Assembly: GCA_028382965.1 (NCBI GenBank)
Contig: JAOEUK010000004.1
Location: 92,464-156,463, forward strand
Reading direction: 5' to 3'
DNA: 64,000 nucleotides
From: Candidatus Puniceispirillum sp.
Lineage (GTDB): Bacteria; Pseudomonadota; Alphaproteobacteria; Puniceispirillales; Puniceispirillaceae
The position numbers were made by a program, and so were the translations under genes. How positions within the stretch are numbered: the stretch's first letter is position 1; each line of letters begins with the position of its first letter. The notes beneath the pieces were generated by a model that worked only from the letters and a program-made list of their open reading frames with translations, did no database searches and had not been told where the DNA came from. This document shows positions 8,873-17,559 of the stretch, in pieces.

Positions 8873-9706
8873 TCATTTTGGGGGATTGTTGTTATGATAT
8901 TTGGAACTCTTCAAACATGGCAGTACATAGGGCACTCTGGCTCGGTAGGCTTTAAACCTAGCGCCATATCGTTTTTCAAAACGGGCTTCCTTGAGTTTTG
9001 GCGCGAAAAGGCAATAGGTGGTAAACACCATCGCAAGCGCTAGCTGGTCAGGTGTCCAAACCGGAACGGTCCAGAGTGTGAGAGCAAATGAAACATAAAT
9101 GGGCTGACGAATTATGCTGAAAAGACCTTGGGTGGGCATATCTGGAAATTCTGGTTTTTTATCCTGAGCTAAAGACATCCAGCCAAGAGCACCTGACTGT
9201 ACTTCCGCACCGGCTTCATAACTCGCTTTAATGAGAAGCATCCATGAAGATGCGTAAAGAACACAAATAACATAAAGGAGATAGCCTTCTGCGCGCCACC
9301 AAACAACGCCACTCGGTGTCCACAAAGCAAAAAGAGCCAAAAGCTGAATGGACGCGAAGATCGCGTAAGACGTGGTGTTAAGGGTCTCTGCATACTTGGA
9401 GGGTGCTAAAAAATTTAAAAACTTATTTCCCCTCTTACTAAGCAAAACGGAGTGCATAAAAGGGAATTGAAGCACCAAGAACAAGTTTGATGCGTATGAC
9501 CAGGGTTTTGATACTGCGCCAAAACTCTCGGTCATTCCAAAAAACATTGCAACAATCATCACACAGACAGCAAGTGCAAATAGAGTTTGGCAAAACACTC
9601 CATAGACGAAGGCGACTAAAATTCGTTTGGGTCCGGGCGGCATTTTAAAAAGGCCCATGGTCAATGACAACAGACGGTTAAAAGGGATCGTTCTTTTATT
9701 GCACAT
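8873..9706 (-). CDS. ICMT/NnrU-like membrane methyltransferase
   Basis: This 277-residue protein has five or six membrane segments. The C-terminal third carries the isoprenylcysteine-carboxylmethyltransferase-like signature GLFSIIRQPIYVSF, a TP-rich turn, then EARFEKRYGARFKAYRARVPY, which forms the SAM pocket in this superfamily. Relatives include NnrU-type proteins and MddA, which methylates methanethiol to dimethyl sulfide; the latter would be notable in a marine bacterium, but I cannot assign it. The start at 9706 lacks a clear ribosome site, and inner ATGs near 9659 and 9641 are possible. After its TGA the same frame stays open for about 37 more codons. Confidence 0.75.
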   Translation of the reverse strand: MCNKRTIPFNRLLSLTMGLFKMPPGPKRILVAFVYGVFCQTLFALAVCVMIVAMFFGMTESFGAVSKPWSYASNLFLVLQFPFMHSVLLSKRGNKFLNFLAPSKYAETLNTTSYAIFASIQLLALFALWTPSGVVWWRAEGYLLYVICVLYASSWMLLIKASYEAGAEVQSGALGWMSLAQDKKPEFPDMPTQGLFSIIRQPIYVSFALTLWTVPVWTPDQLALAMVFTTYCLFAPKLKEARFEKRYGARFKAYRARVPYVLPCLKSSKYHNNNPPK

Positions 9707-9783
9707 GACAATTCAGTTATAACTTAGAAACTTGTAAAAGTTGTTGGCGAAATGTCGCAGCTTCTCTCTCTCTTCGCTGACCA

Positions 9784-10116
9784 TTAAGATCTGCAACTTG
9801 GCGCTAACGACTTTCCCCGCCAAAACAGGGATTGCTGGTTTAGCTGTGTGAGATTTGCTCGCCCCTCAGCAATATCTTGACAAAGCTTTACAGCACGTTG
9901 TGCTTGGTCGTTTGTGAGATGCTTGTAGGCAGGACGACCCAAATGTTCGTACCAAACACCGTCGCATACATTGTCCAGCACGATGCGTTGGAAACAGTGA
10001 TCCTCAGATACTGGCCAATTCCTGGGGTCACTCCGCGCCATCGATGGGAGAACCTCTTTTGTGAGGTGCATATAGTCAGCGATTAGGTTGCCTTTTTCCT
10101 CTTTTTGTGCATTCAT
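9784..10116 (-). CDS. Conserved hypothetical protein with WPV..DHCFQRIVLD motif
   Basis: This is a 110-residue soluble protein. The central segment NWPVSEDHCFQRIVLDNVC, followed by DGVWYEHLGRPAYKHL, resembles short conserved proteins found in several proteobacteria, some labelled GCN5-like without proof. Start chosen at the ATG at 10116, with AGAGG nearby upstream; the codon before it is GTG. The histidine, cysteines and aromatic-rich core suggest a small binding or catalytic fold. It follows a decayed HGGxSTG gene on the same strand. Function unknown. Confidence 0.65.
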   Translation of the reverse strand: MNAQKEEKGNLIADYMHLTKEVLPSMARSDPRNWPVSEDHCFQRIVLDNVCDGVWYEHLGRPAYKHLTNDQAQRAVKLCQDIAEGRANLTQLNQQSLFWRGKSLAPSCRS

Positions 10117-10143
10117 CACTACCTCTTCTTCCAGAATTTATTT

Positions 10144-10317
10144 TCACACGATGGTACTTGGCGTCGTGTTCCCACTGCGCCGCGCAACATAAGCTACTTT
10201 GCCTTCTGGTGTTTAAGGGCCTGTTGACAGGCCACCATGGAGCCTGCACCGTATAGGGTGCTTCTGGCAGGGAGTGCCTGATCTGGGTTTGGCAAGACAA
10301 ATCTTGGTTGATTTTTA
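10144..10317 (-). pseudogene. Decayed HGGxSTG-domain gene
   Basis: On the minus strand one frame reads CLAKPRSGTPCQKHPIRC, then RLHGGLSTGP, a TAA at 10213-10215, then TPEGK. This is the hallmark of small HGGxSTG proteins (CGA.TRSG..CQ...RCRLHGGxSTGPKTPEG), with the expected lysine codon AAA changed to TAA. The frame also has no ATG/GTG start after the upstream in-frame TAA, and it lacks a few residues between HPI and RC. The family is common near phage and mobile regions. Two lesions make it non-functional. Confidence 0.55.
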
Positions 10318-10345
10318 TCCTACATCATTTGTTTTAATCATGCCT

Positions 10346-12517
10346 TTAGTGTTGTAATTCCCGCCCTTTATGCAACTTTTTATAGCTTTCAATCAAACTC
10401 AGATGTTTATCTAATCCTTCGAGTTTCATACTCGTCTTTGTTAAACCAGAAAATTTAATAGCTCCCGTCACAGACCCGACAACATTTCCCATAACTTCAG
10501 GGCTGAACATTCTGTTGAGGTTTGGTAAATAATCATCAATATCCAATTCATCATCTATTGTAATATCAAGCACTGCGCTCAAAGCTTGGTAAAACAGAAC
10601 ACGGTCCACTTTATTGTCATTAAAGTTTAAGAAGTCGTCGATGATCTCTTTCGCTTCTGAATATTTTTTCAATACTAAATAAATTAGTATCTTCAACTCG
10701 CCAACGTCCAATTTTCCCCAAACCGAATTTTCATCAAACTTTACCCCAATTAGACCTGATATCAGCGTATAATGATCCAGTTGCACCTCTTCAAAACGGT
10801 CGAGCAAATCTTCAAGCTCTTCATGCATTAATGAGTGAATGTTTAAAATATCTTTCCTGAATAACAGTGCTTGATTGGTATTATCCCAAATCAAATCCTC
10901 TGCCAGGTAAATTTCAGAATAACCGGGCACTAATATCCGACAAGCCATAGCGCCAAAGTCTTGATAGGTCGCGACGTAAACCTCTTTTCCAAGGCTTGCT
11001 AAAATAGTCATCAACCGGTCATTTTCCTCTTCAGATGTGCCGCTAAAATCCCACTCGCAAAACTCATAATCATGTTTTGCACTAAAGAACTTCCATGATA
11101 TTGCACCAGTTGAATCAATGAAGTGCAAAACAAAATTACTCGGCTCTGTAAGCGCATGGCTATTAAAAGTTGGGGGTGGCACATCATTTAGGCCTTCAAA
11201 GCTGCGCCCCTGTAATAATTCAGTTAGGGAACGCTCTAGAGCCACCTCAAAGCTTGGATGCCCGCCGAAAGATGCAAATACGCCGCCAGTTTTTGGATTC
11301 ATTAAGGTGATGCACATTACAGGAAACATTCCCCCCAAAGACGCATCCTTAATCAAAACGGGGAACCCTTTGTTTTCTAGCTCCTCTATACCTGCTAAAA
11401 TACTTGGGTATTTTGCTAGAACTTCTTTTGGCACATCAGGAAGAATAATCTCTTCCTCTATAATTTTTCGTTTGACCGCTCGTTCAAATATTTCCGATAG
11501 GCATTGTACCTTTGCTTCGTACAAATTATTACCCGCACTCATGCCATTGCTTACAAATATATTTTCAAGCAAATTAGATGGGAAATAGACGGTCTTCAGA
11601 TCTGAGTTGCGCGTAAAAGGCAAGGCACAAATTCCGCGTTCGGTATGTCCCGAATTTGTATCAATTAGATGAGACGCCCTTAATTCATTGTCTGAATTGT
11701 AGAGTTGTAAGCATCTTTCATCCATTAACCCCTCTGGCAAAGCGTCATCTGAGCCGGCTTTAAACCATTTTTCATCGGGGTAATGCACAAATTTGCTGTT
11801 CGCTATTTCTTCGCCAAAATAATAATCATTATAGAAGAAATTGCAGCTCATCCGTTCGATGTATTCGCCTAGGGCCGAACAAAGTGCACTTTCCTTTGTC
11901 GTCCCTTTTCCGTTGGTGAAACACATAGGGGAGGCTGCCTCACGGATATGAAGAGACCATACATTTGGTACAATATTACGCCAAGACGCTATTTCAATCT
12001 TGATACCAATATCCGATAAGATAGACGTCATATTAGCAATGGTTTGTTCCAAAGGAAGGTCTTTACCCAAAATCATTGTATTGCCATCATGCTCATATGC
12101 TTTTAGCAACGGTGTATCATCCAAACTTTCCACAGGAATAATTTTGAATACTGGAGTATGCTGAATAACTTTTTTTACGGTGCAACGTTCAACCGATCGC
12201 AAAATACCTGCCCGATCACGTTCTGAAATGCTGGATGGTAATTTGACTTGAATTTGAAAAGTTTGATTGTATCTGTTTTCTGGATCCAGAATATTGTTTT
12301 GCGAAACCTGAATATCATCAGTTGGAATATCACGCGAGAGGCAATAAACCCTTACAAAATATGCGGCGCAAAGGGCTGAAGACGCTAGGAAATAATCAAA
12401 GGGACTTGGTGCTGTGCCGTCGCCCTTATACCGAATAGGCTGATCTGTGGTAATCGTAAAATCATCGAACCTAGCCTCAAGCCGAAGGTTGTTTAAAAAA
12501 TTTACTCTGATTTCCAT
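10346..12517 (-). CDS. ycaO: OsmC-YcaO fusion protein
   Basis: This 723-residue protein has two modules. Residues 1-135 form an OsmC-like domain with candidate redox cysteines C50 (SALCAAY) and C112 (ERCTVKK). Residues about 150-560 are a YcaO domain with ATP-site glutamates in ALCSALGEYIERMS (about 211-224) and KVQCLSEIFERAVK (about 336-349), plus RSLTELLQGR later. The last 150 residues are acidic and helical, like the C-terminal tail of stand-alone E. coli YcaO. Known YcaO proteins activate amide backbones with ATP; the E. coli one assists RimO in beta-methylthiolation of ribosomal protein S12. No peptide precursor or heterocycle partner lies nearby, so this is not a bacteriocin cluster. 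It diverges from yaeQ. Confidence 0.88.
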   Translation of the reverse strand: MEIRVNFLNNLRLEARFDDFTITTDQPIRYKGDGTAPSPFDYFLASSALCAAYFVRVYCLSRDIPTDDIQVSQNNILDPENRYNQTFQIQVKLPSSISERDRAGILRSVERCTVKKVIQHTPVFKIIPVESLDDTPLLKAYEHDGNTMILGKDLPLEQTIANMTSILSDIGIKIEIASWRNIVPNVWSLHIREAASPMCFTNGKGTTKESALCSALGEYIERMSCNFFYNDYYFGEEIANSKFVHYPDEKWFKAGSDDALPEGLMDERCLQLYNSDNELRASHLIDTNSGHTERGICALPFTRNSDLKTVYFPSNLLENIFVSNGMSAGNNLYEAKVQCLSEIFERAVKRKIIEEEIILPDVPKEVLAKYPSILAGIEELENKGFPVLIKDASLGGMFPVMCITLMNPKTGGVFASFGGHPSFEVALERSLTELLQGRSFEGLNDVPPPTFNSHALTEPSNFVLHFIDSTGAISWKFFSAKHDYEFCEWDFSGTSEEENDRLMTILASLGKEVYVATYQDFGAMACRILVPGYSEIYLAEDLIWDNTNQALLFRKDILNIHSLMHEELEDLLDRFEEVQLDHYTLISGLIGVKFDENSVWGKLDVGELKILIYLVLKKYSEAKEIIDDFLNFNDNKVDRVLFYQALSAVLDITIDDELDIDDYLPNLNRMFSPEVMGNVVGSVTGAIKFSGLTKTSMKLEGLDKHLSLIESYKKLHKGRELQH

Positions 12518-12810
12518 TTAACCATTCTTTCTTGAAAATTCACCGTGAATAACACTTCTTTATTTATACCTAATATCTTTTAACGATGAACATGGTTTCG
12601 CTGCAAACGCTAACTTGAATCGAACTTAATCGATATATTGAGTGTTTTATCTTAATACCCTAGTAGCAGACTTCGCGCTCCCCTTTTTATTGTCGATGCC
12701 TCTATCGAAAAGAATACCTTTCACATTATGCAGCAAAAGCGTAAATCGAAACTAACACATTGCAACAAGCCGCATTAAACATCTCTATCTTAGCTATTCA
12801 GGGGCAAATT

Positions 12811-13377
12811 ATGGCGCAGCATGCCACCATATATAAAGTTAAACTTTCTGTTTCCAATATGGATCGCCACTATTATGAGGCCCATAATCTGACCATTGCC
12901 AAACATCCTTCGGAGACGGATGAACGGTTAATGTTACGCGTTGTCGCTTTTGCGCTGAATGCACACGAGACATTGGAATTTACTAGGGGCATTTCGACAG
13001 GTGATGAGCCTGACATGTGGCAAAAAAACTTGCGTGGTGAAATTGAGTTATGGGTGGAGTTGGGGCTTCCAAGTGAGAAGATCATTCGTCAATCTTGTCG
13101 CAAGGCTGACGAGATGATTATCTATTGTTATGGTGGTAGTACAGCTGAGATTTGGTGGACAAAAATCAAAGATAGTACCGCTAGATTTGATAACCTTCAG
13201 GTTATAAATTTTTCAAAGAAGGACACGACCGAATTGGGGAAACATGCAAACCGCTCGATGAATCTTCAGGTTAACATTCAGGACGGCGATGTGATGGTCA
13301 GTGTCAATGATAACGTCGTTCACGTTACGCCAGTTAAATGGAAAAACTCGGATCATTTTGGAGCTTTGTCAGACTAA
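12811..13377 (+). CDS. yaeQ: YaeQ family protein
   Basis: This 188-residue protein begins MAQHATIYKVKLSVSNMDRH, followed by YYEAHNLTIAKHPSETDERL, the typical YaeQ opening (E. coli YaeQ is 181 residues). The fold is a PD-(D/E)XK-nuclease-like beta-sandwich; its cellular role is unsettled, although it was linked to suppression of RfaH loss. The start at 12811 has GGGG eight bases upstream, and a longer in-frame opening at 12760 is not conserved. It is divergent from the OsmC-YcaO gene and upstream of roxA. The YaeQ family is most common in gammaproteobacteria. Confidence 0.9.
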   Translation: MAQHATIYKVKLSVSNMDRHYYEAHNLTIAKHPSETDERLMLRVVAFALNAHETLEFTRGISTGDEPDMWQKNLRGEIELWVELGLPSEKIIRQSCRKADEMIIYCYGGSTAEIWWTKIKDSTARFDNLQVINFSKKDTTELGKHANRSMNLQVNIQDGDVMVSVNDNVVHVTPVKWKNSDHFGALSD

Positions 13378-13718
13378 AATTTTACTTCTACATTTTATTA
13401 TCTGAAAATTGAAAAGTTATTAGTTTTTGCAAGTTTCCTGATATGTTGTGAAGCGCTGGTCAAACCAAATTGTTGGTAATCTGACAACACCCTCTGGTCT
13501 CAAATTCATTAAGCTTGAAGTTTCCTTTGACAGGACCTTGACGATGCAGAAGGCTATTGTCACAAAATGCCTTAATTAAGAGTTTTAGACGATGTTCTCA
13601 GGAGAGGATTTGAAATAGCGAATTTATTTGCTCAATTTGGAACTTTAAGCGCAAAATCATCCAATACGAAGTGTTGTCTGACACTAACCGTTTTTTGCTT
13701 CTAAATAGGTTTTTATCC
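13378..13718. other. Intergenic region, 341 bp
   Basis: I see no gene on either strand. A TTGACA hexamer at 13527-13532 has no good -10 box at the right distance. Only an 11-codon frame occurs near 13543. Confidence 0.5.
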
Positions 13719-14867
13719 ATGTCCTTCATTCTTGATGCACTTCCAACAACAAAAGAATTTTTCCGTGATTTTTGGAACAAACGACCATTTGTTGTACGCG
13801 GCATGATATCAAAGGAGATCATGGGAGGACTGATTGATAAGGATCATCTTGCTGGACTCTCTATGGAAGAGGAAGTCGAATCCCGCCTTGTTAGAAAAGG
13901 TAGAAAACCGAACGATTGGAAATGTGATTATGGTCCTTTTCAAGAAAAGGATTTTGCAGAATTAGGCGAAGAAGACTGGAGCTTGCTTGTCCAAAACACA
14001 GATAAACACCACGATGAAACGGCGGAGCTTTTAAAATGCTTTAACTTTACACCCCGTTGGTTGCTTGATGATATTATGGTCAGCTTTTCTTCAAAAGGTG
14101 GCACAGTGGGCGCTCATATAGACAGCTATCACGTTTTTTTAGTACAGGGAAAAGGCCAAAGACGATGGAAAGTCGCAAATGAGCCTGTCAAAAATGAAGA
14201 CTATATCAACGATATTTCCCTCAAAATACTAAAAGACTCCTTTGAAGGCGAAGATATCACCGTCACGGAAGGAGATGTCATTTACATTCCTCCCCAATTT
14301 GCTCACCAAGGGGTCAGTTTAAAGCCATCTCTCACTTATTCCGTAGGGTTTTTAGGGCCATCGTTGTCCGATATGCTTACCCAATTTGGCCAATATATAG
14401 AAGAAAACCACCCCAAAATTCCAAGATATTTGGGTCAGAATCTTACTGAAAGCGCGGTCCCTTTTCATGTTACACAAAACCATATTGATGACTTAAAGTT
14501 TTTTATGACTGAAATTTTTGATCAAGATTACTTCAACAAATGGCTAACCCATTATTTTTGCTGCCCCATACAAATTTATGAGGACGATTATGAGGACGAT
14601 ACCTCTGTTAATGTGGTGAATATTATTGCTGAGAGCACCATGGTGATTAAGCGCCCCGCAATAAAAATGTTTTTCACGCCTCTTAAAGCCTCGCAAACAT
14701 ATTGTGTCTCGGCAGGTAAGTTATCCTTTAATTTGGATTTTTCTGATTTGTTTATTGTCAATATGATGGCAAAAGAGACACCTTTTTCAGCAAAAATATT
14801 TATCAATCATGCTGAAATATTAGAAAATTTACTTGAACAAAATATTCTTTCAAGATGCGAAACGTGA
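13719..14867 (+). CDS. roxA: JmjC-type 2-oxoglutarate oxygenase, RoxA/YcfD-like (ribosomal protein L16 arginine hydroxylase)
   Basis: This is a 382-residue cupin/JmjC protein; E. coli YcfD has 373. The Fe(II) ligands are visible: H133 and D135 in GAHIDSYHVF, and H196 in PPQFAHQGVS. It begins with SFILDALPTTKEFFRDFWNK and then RPFVV, a classic opening for this family. A C-terminal winged-helix-like region follows the barrel. The E. coli enzyme hydroxylates an arginine of L16 in the 50S subunit. Start at ATG 13719; a longer frame from 13671 lacks support. It shares its neighbourhood with YcaO, another ribosomal-protein-modification factor. Confidence 0.85.
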   Translation: MSFILDALPTTKEFFRDFWNKRPFVVRGMISKEIMGGLIDKDHLAGLSMEEEVESRLVRKGRKPNDWKCDYGPFQEKDFAELGEEDWSLLVQNTDKHHDETAELLKCFNFTPRWLLDDIMVSFSSKGGTVGAHIDSYHVFLVQGKGQRRWKVANEPVKNEDYINDISLKILKDSFEGEDITVTEGDVIYIPPQFAHQGVSLKPSLTYSVGFLGPSLSDMLTQFGQYIEENHPKIPRYLGQNLTESAVPFHVTQNHIDDLKFFMTEIFDQDYFNKWLTHYFCCPIQIYEDDYEDDTSVNVVNIIAESTMVIKRPAIKMFFTPLKASQTYCVSAGKLSFNLDFSDLFIVNMMAKETPFSAKIFINHAEILENLLEQNILSRCET

Positions 14868-15391
14868 ATGCCGAAGTTGTGCGTACCTGATCCTGTTTTA
14901 GCAAAAGTAAAGCGTTATACCGTTTGGTTCTTTATCGGTTGCTTTGATCATGGGCCTTGCCTCCGTTTCTGAAGTTTTGGTGTTATCTTAAAAGTTGGCA
15001 ATAGTAGCTTTAGGGATGTCTGGCTCTTTAGTTGGCGCAGGCCACTAAAAGGTCGCAATGTATCAGGGCTATCCCTGCATCTTATGCAAACAAATTGTGG
15101 GACGGAATTGTCGGACGTAAATCAGCGGGAATTGATTGAGAAATGTGTTTCAATGGCTTATGCATGGAAATGGAAGATTGTTACTCCCCCATTTTGCGTC
15201 GCAGTAAAAATAAATTTTTTATCCTAAAGCTAGTTTATTAGAATTTAGTGTGTACGCAGCAATTTTTTTTTGTAATGGTAAATCGTGGAAATTCAATCTC
15301 AACACATCTTTTCATAGCCGAATTATGAGCCAAGTTTTTGGAAAGTCATTGGTTGGGGTTTTATAAAAAATAATTTGAGGATGCTGATACA
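14868..15391. other. Gene-poor gap with short hydrophobic frame fragments
   Basis: No complete gene is convincing. Two short plus-strand pieces in different frames, LSVALIMGLASVSEVLVLS (about 14930-14990) and LAIVALGMSGSLVGAGH (about 14997-15047), look like decayed membrane segments, each ending in a stop. The 3' half is AT-rich and may hold the promoter of the small-protein group downstream. Confidence 0.35.
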
Positions 15392-15604
15392 ATGAACCAC
15401 GGATTAGTTCTGCTGAGTGGTATAGGCTTTATCTTTATTTCAGGTTTGATTTTTTTTGTACTTCGCTTTGTAGAAAAGTGTTCTTTTTCAGAAAGAACGA
15501 AACAGATAGCGCATTTATGTGCTTTCTCAACTCTGGCTATCGTATGTATTCTAATTTTTGATTGGTATAGTTCAGAATATATCAAAAATGCAGTTGTAAG
15601 TTAG
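15392..15604 (+). CDS. 70-residue small membrane protein (first of three)
   Basis: There are two predicted helices: GLVLLSGIGFIFISGLIFFV, then a charged link LRFVEKCSFSERTKQI, then AHLCAFSTLAIVCILIF. TTGAGGATG lies about a dozen bases upstream. It is followed closely by two more short frames on the same strand. Its layout (helix, R-VE-(S/Y)S-E link, helix) resembles that of the protein at 15805-15975. Confidence 0.5.
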   Translation: MNHGLVLLSGIGFIFISGLIFFVLRFVEKCSFSERTKQIAHLCAFSTLAIVCILIFDWYSSEYIKNAVVS

Positions 15605-15615
15605 AGGCTAAGCAA

Positions 15616-15753
15616 ATGGGCAATGATAAAGACACAGAGTACAGTGGATGGCGGGAACCTAAAATAGCTATGTCTTTTCATCGTAACCGTCTTAGATATT
15701 ACGGCATAGTGTGGCTACTGATAATAATCTTTATTTTTTTAAGAAATGGTTAA
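15616..15753 (+). CDS. 45-residue single-helix membrane protein (second of three)
   Basis: The frame opens MGNDKDTEYSGWREPKIAM, continues with a basic stretch FHRNRLRYYG and ends in one helix, IVWLLIIIFIFLRNG. GAGG lies 10 bases before the ATG, and the gene starts 11 bp after the previous stop. N-in/C-out insertion is likely by the positive-inside rule. No family recognised. Confidence 0.45.
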   Translation: MGNDKDTEYSGWREPKIAMSFHRNRLRYYGIVWLLIIIFIFLRNG

Positions 15754-15804
15754 TAAAAAGTCACTGCTTAGGCTCTGAATCAGTTCTACGAATGAGGTAC
15801 GCTT

Positions 15805-15975
15805 ATGCTTGGAATACCATTATTATTTTCTGCACTATTCGCATTTATTCTTTTTTATTTTTTTAGATGGGTGTTTATCGAACGCTATTCTGCTGAAATC
15901 TCTCATATCTATGCCGCGCTTGCAGGCTCTCTATGTGGGGTAATTACATATATAACCCTGGTGAGGTTTTTTTAA
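15805..15975 (+). CDS. 56-residue two-helix membrane protein (third of three)
   Basis: The first helix is IPLLFSALFAFILFYFF, the link RWVFIERYSAEISHIY, and the second helix AALAGSLCGVITYITLV. GAGG is placed about 8 bases before the ATG. Pattern and link resemble the 70-residue protein upstream, which suggests a duplicated small gene. Function unknown. Confidence 0.5.
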   Translation: MLGIPLLFSALFAFILFYFFRWVFIERYSAEISHIYAALAGSLCGVITYITLVRFF

Positions 15976-16248
15976 ACAACAGTTTTTTTGTCATAATTTC
16001 ATCTTCTTTAATCTTGTGTATGAAATAGTTGTTAACAAAGAGAAACTGGTCCACTAATCAAAATAAAAATAGTTATTAGGTATTAAATCACTAATTGCAT
16101 CGCCCACTTCGAGAGTGCTTGATCAGCCTCTAATTGAAATCACATAAAACTAGAGAGAACATGCCCATTATTGGAATATTTCAGTCTATTTTAGATGCTT
16201 TCCCATGTAGATAGACCTGCACTAAAAAAACCTGCCCATACCAATTTC

Positions 16249-17349
16249 CTAACCCCTTGATTTAACAAAAACGTTAACAGATTGAACAGCATTATTACCA
16301 AATCCAGCTAAGTCCCAAGGTGGTTTGATAGGTTGGATTTCTCCTGTTTCGTCTGTAGCCCGGCACTGCAAAATGTGCTGTCCAGGTTCTGCTTTCCATT
16401 CATGTTTCCATCCAGTCCAAGCATATTTGCCATTACGGCCAGTTAGTTGAGCTTCTTCCCAAGCTCCATTAATGCCAAATTCAATCTTTGCTATTTTGTG
16501 ACCCATCCCGGTCCAGGCGCGGCCCTTGATAATCACAGTCCCTTCATCAACGCAACGGTCTCTACTTAACCAATCTGGGGCTCCAGGTGGCACCATTAGC
16601 GATTTTACTCTTATTTGAGTTACTGGAAGGCCCTCGTCTTCGACGCTTTTTCTAAAACGATAGGTCTGAATTTGTTGAAAGCCTGTGAATTGCTCAGTGA
16701 GCGCCTCTATTTTATTTAGCCATTTGACAGAAGCCATTCCATACCACCCTGGGACAAGTAACCGGAGTGGCGCGCCATGTTGAGGTAACAGTGGCTGACC
16801 ATTCATTTCGTATATTAGTAGCACCTCAAGATTCAAAATCTGCTCAAGAGTTAGACTGCGGCCAAAGTGATGCCCAACGCCAGCGTCATATCCATAATCA
16901 GCGCCAGTAAAAGAAATTTCAACAGTGTCTTTATTTGGGTTTGCTTGTGCCATCAATGGGGCCAGCAAAGTGCCTGTCCATTCTGATGTGCCTACTGCTT
17001 CATATTCCCAAGGCATAGAATATCTCCTAGGGGACAGCCCAGTACGACCGTTGCCTGAACACTCCAACGTCACGGGCATGGTTGTCTTTGGTAGGTTGCA
17101 AATCTCACTTAGTGTTACTTCAAAAGGATCTTTAAAAGCGCCATCAAACTTTAGAAGATGTTTATTGGAGTCGAGAATTGGAGTATCAAAATGAGTTAGC
17201 AGATAATGTGCACCAGACGGGGTTATATCCAGAGCTAAGGTCTCTAATAATGTGCCCGAATTGCGATTGGCAAGGCCACGCTCTGCGTTATCATAAACAC
17301 CATCCTCCGTAATAGGTTTCTTTGTAGGGTTTGTGAATGGATTGCTCAT
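16249..17349 (-). CDS. Sulfite-oxidase-family molybdopterin protein
   Basis: This 366-residue protein has the oxidoreductase molybdopterin-binding domain (about 40-220) followed by the Mo-co dimerisation domain (about 235-360). The Mo-ligand cysteine is in VTLECSGNGRTGLSPR. The C-terminal DLAGFGNNAVQSV matches the usual end of the family. There is no heme b5 domain and no obvious signal or Tat peptide at the N-terminus, so a cytoplasmic or differently exported enzyme is possible. Sulfite oxidation is the default guess; SorA-like enzymes need a cytochrome partner, and none is adjacent. Start ATG at 17349. Confidence 0.85.
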   Translation of the reverse strand: MSNPFTNPTKKPITEDGVYDNAERGLANRNSGTLLETLALDITPSGAHYLLTHFDTPILDSNKHLLKFDGAFKDPFEVTLSEICNLPKTTMPVTLECSGNGRTGLSPRRYSMPWEYEAVGTSEWTGTLLAPLMAQANPNKDTVEISFTGADYGYDAGVGHHFGRSLTLEQILNLEVLLIYEMNGQPLLPQHGAPLRLLVPGWYGMASVKWLNKIEALTEQFTGFQQIQTYRFRKSVEDEGLPVTQIRVKSLMVPPGAPDWLSRDRCVDEGTVIIKGRAWTGMGHKIAKIEFGINGAWEEAQLTGRNGKYAWTGWKHEWKAEPGQHILQCRATDETGEIQPIKPPWDLAGFGNNAVQSVNVFVKSRG

Positions 17350-17559
17350 GATCTATCCAATAAAATGGTTGTCAATTCTTGCTATTATAGAAGGTTCACT
17401 TTCTTCCAAAAAATCAATAAACCTTTAACAGAATATTAACATCTTTTAAATAGAAGCCGCTAAGATAAATAATCAAACAATACTTAAATTGTCTCTTTTA
17501 CATTTTATTATTGTGCTAATAATATCTGATGATCATGAGTACATTTTTATTATGCAATC

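Noticed and set aside
10076..10300. 74-residue minus-strand open frame
   Set aside because: It overlaps the decayed HGGxSTG frame in another phase and has an unlikely composition.
10215..10315. MsrA-like N-terminus (LPNPDQALPARS) in another minus frame
   Set aside because: The similarity covers only a dozen residues and then stops; the overlapping HGGxSTG match is longer and more specific.
10346..12517. YcaO as part of a thiazole/oxazole peptide cluster
   Set aside because: No precursor peptide, E1-like partner, dehydrogenase or exporter is near, and the fusion matches the stand-alone OsmC-YcaO type.
7829..16248. tRNA-Ser as the insertion site of a genomic island covering 7.8-16 kb
   Set aside because: I found no integrase and no second copy of the tRNA 3' end to mark the far boundary, so only an accessory-looking composition remains.
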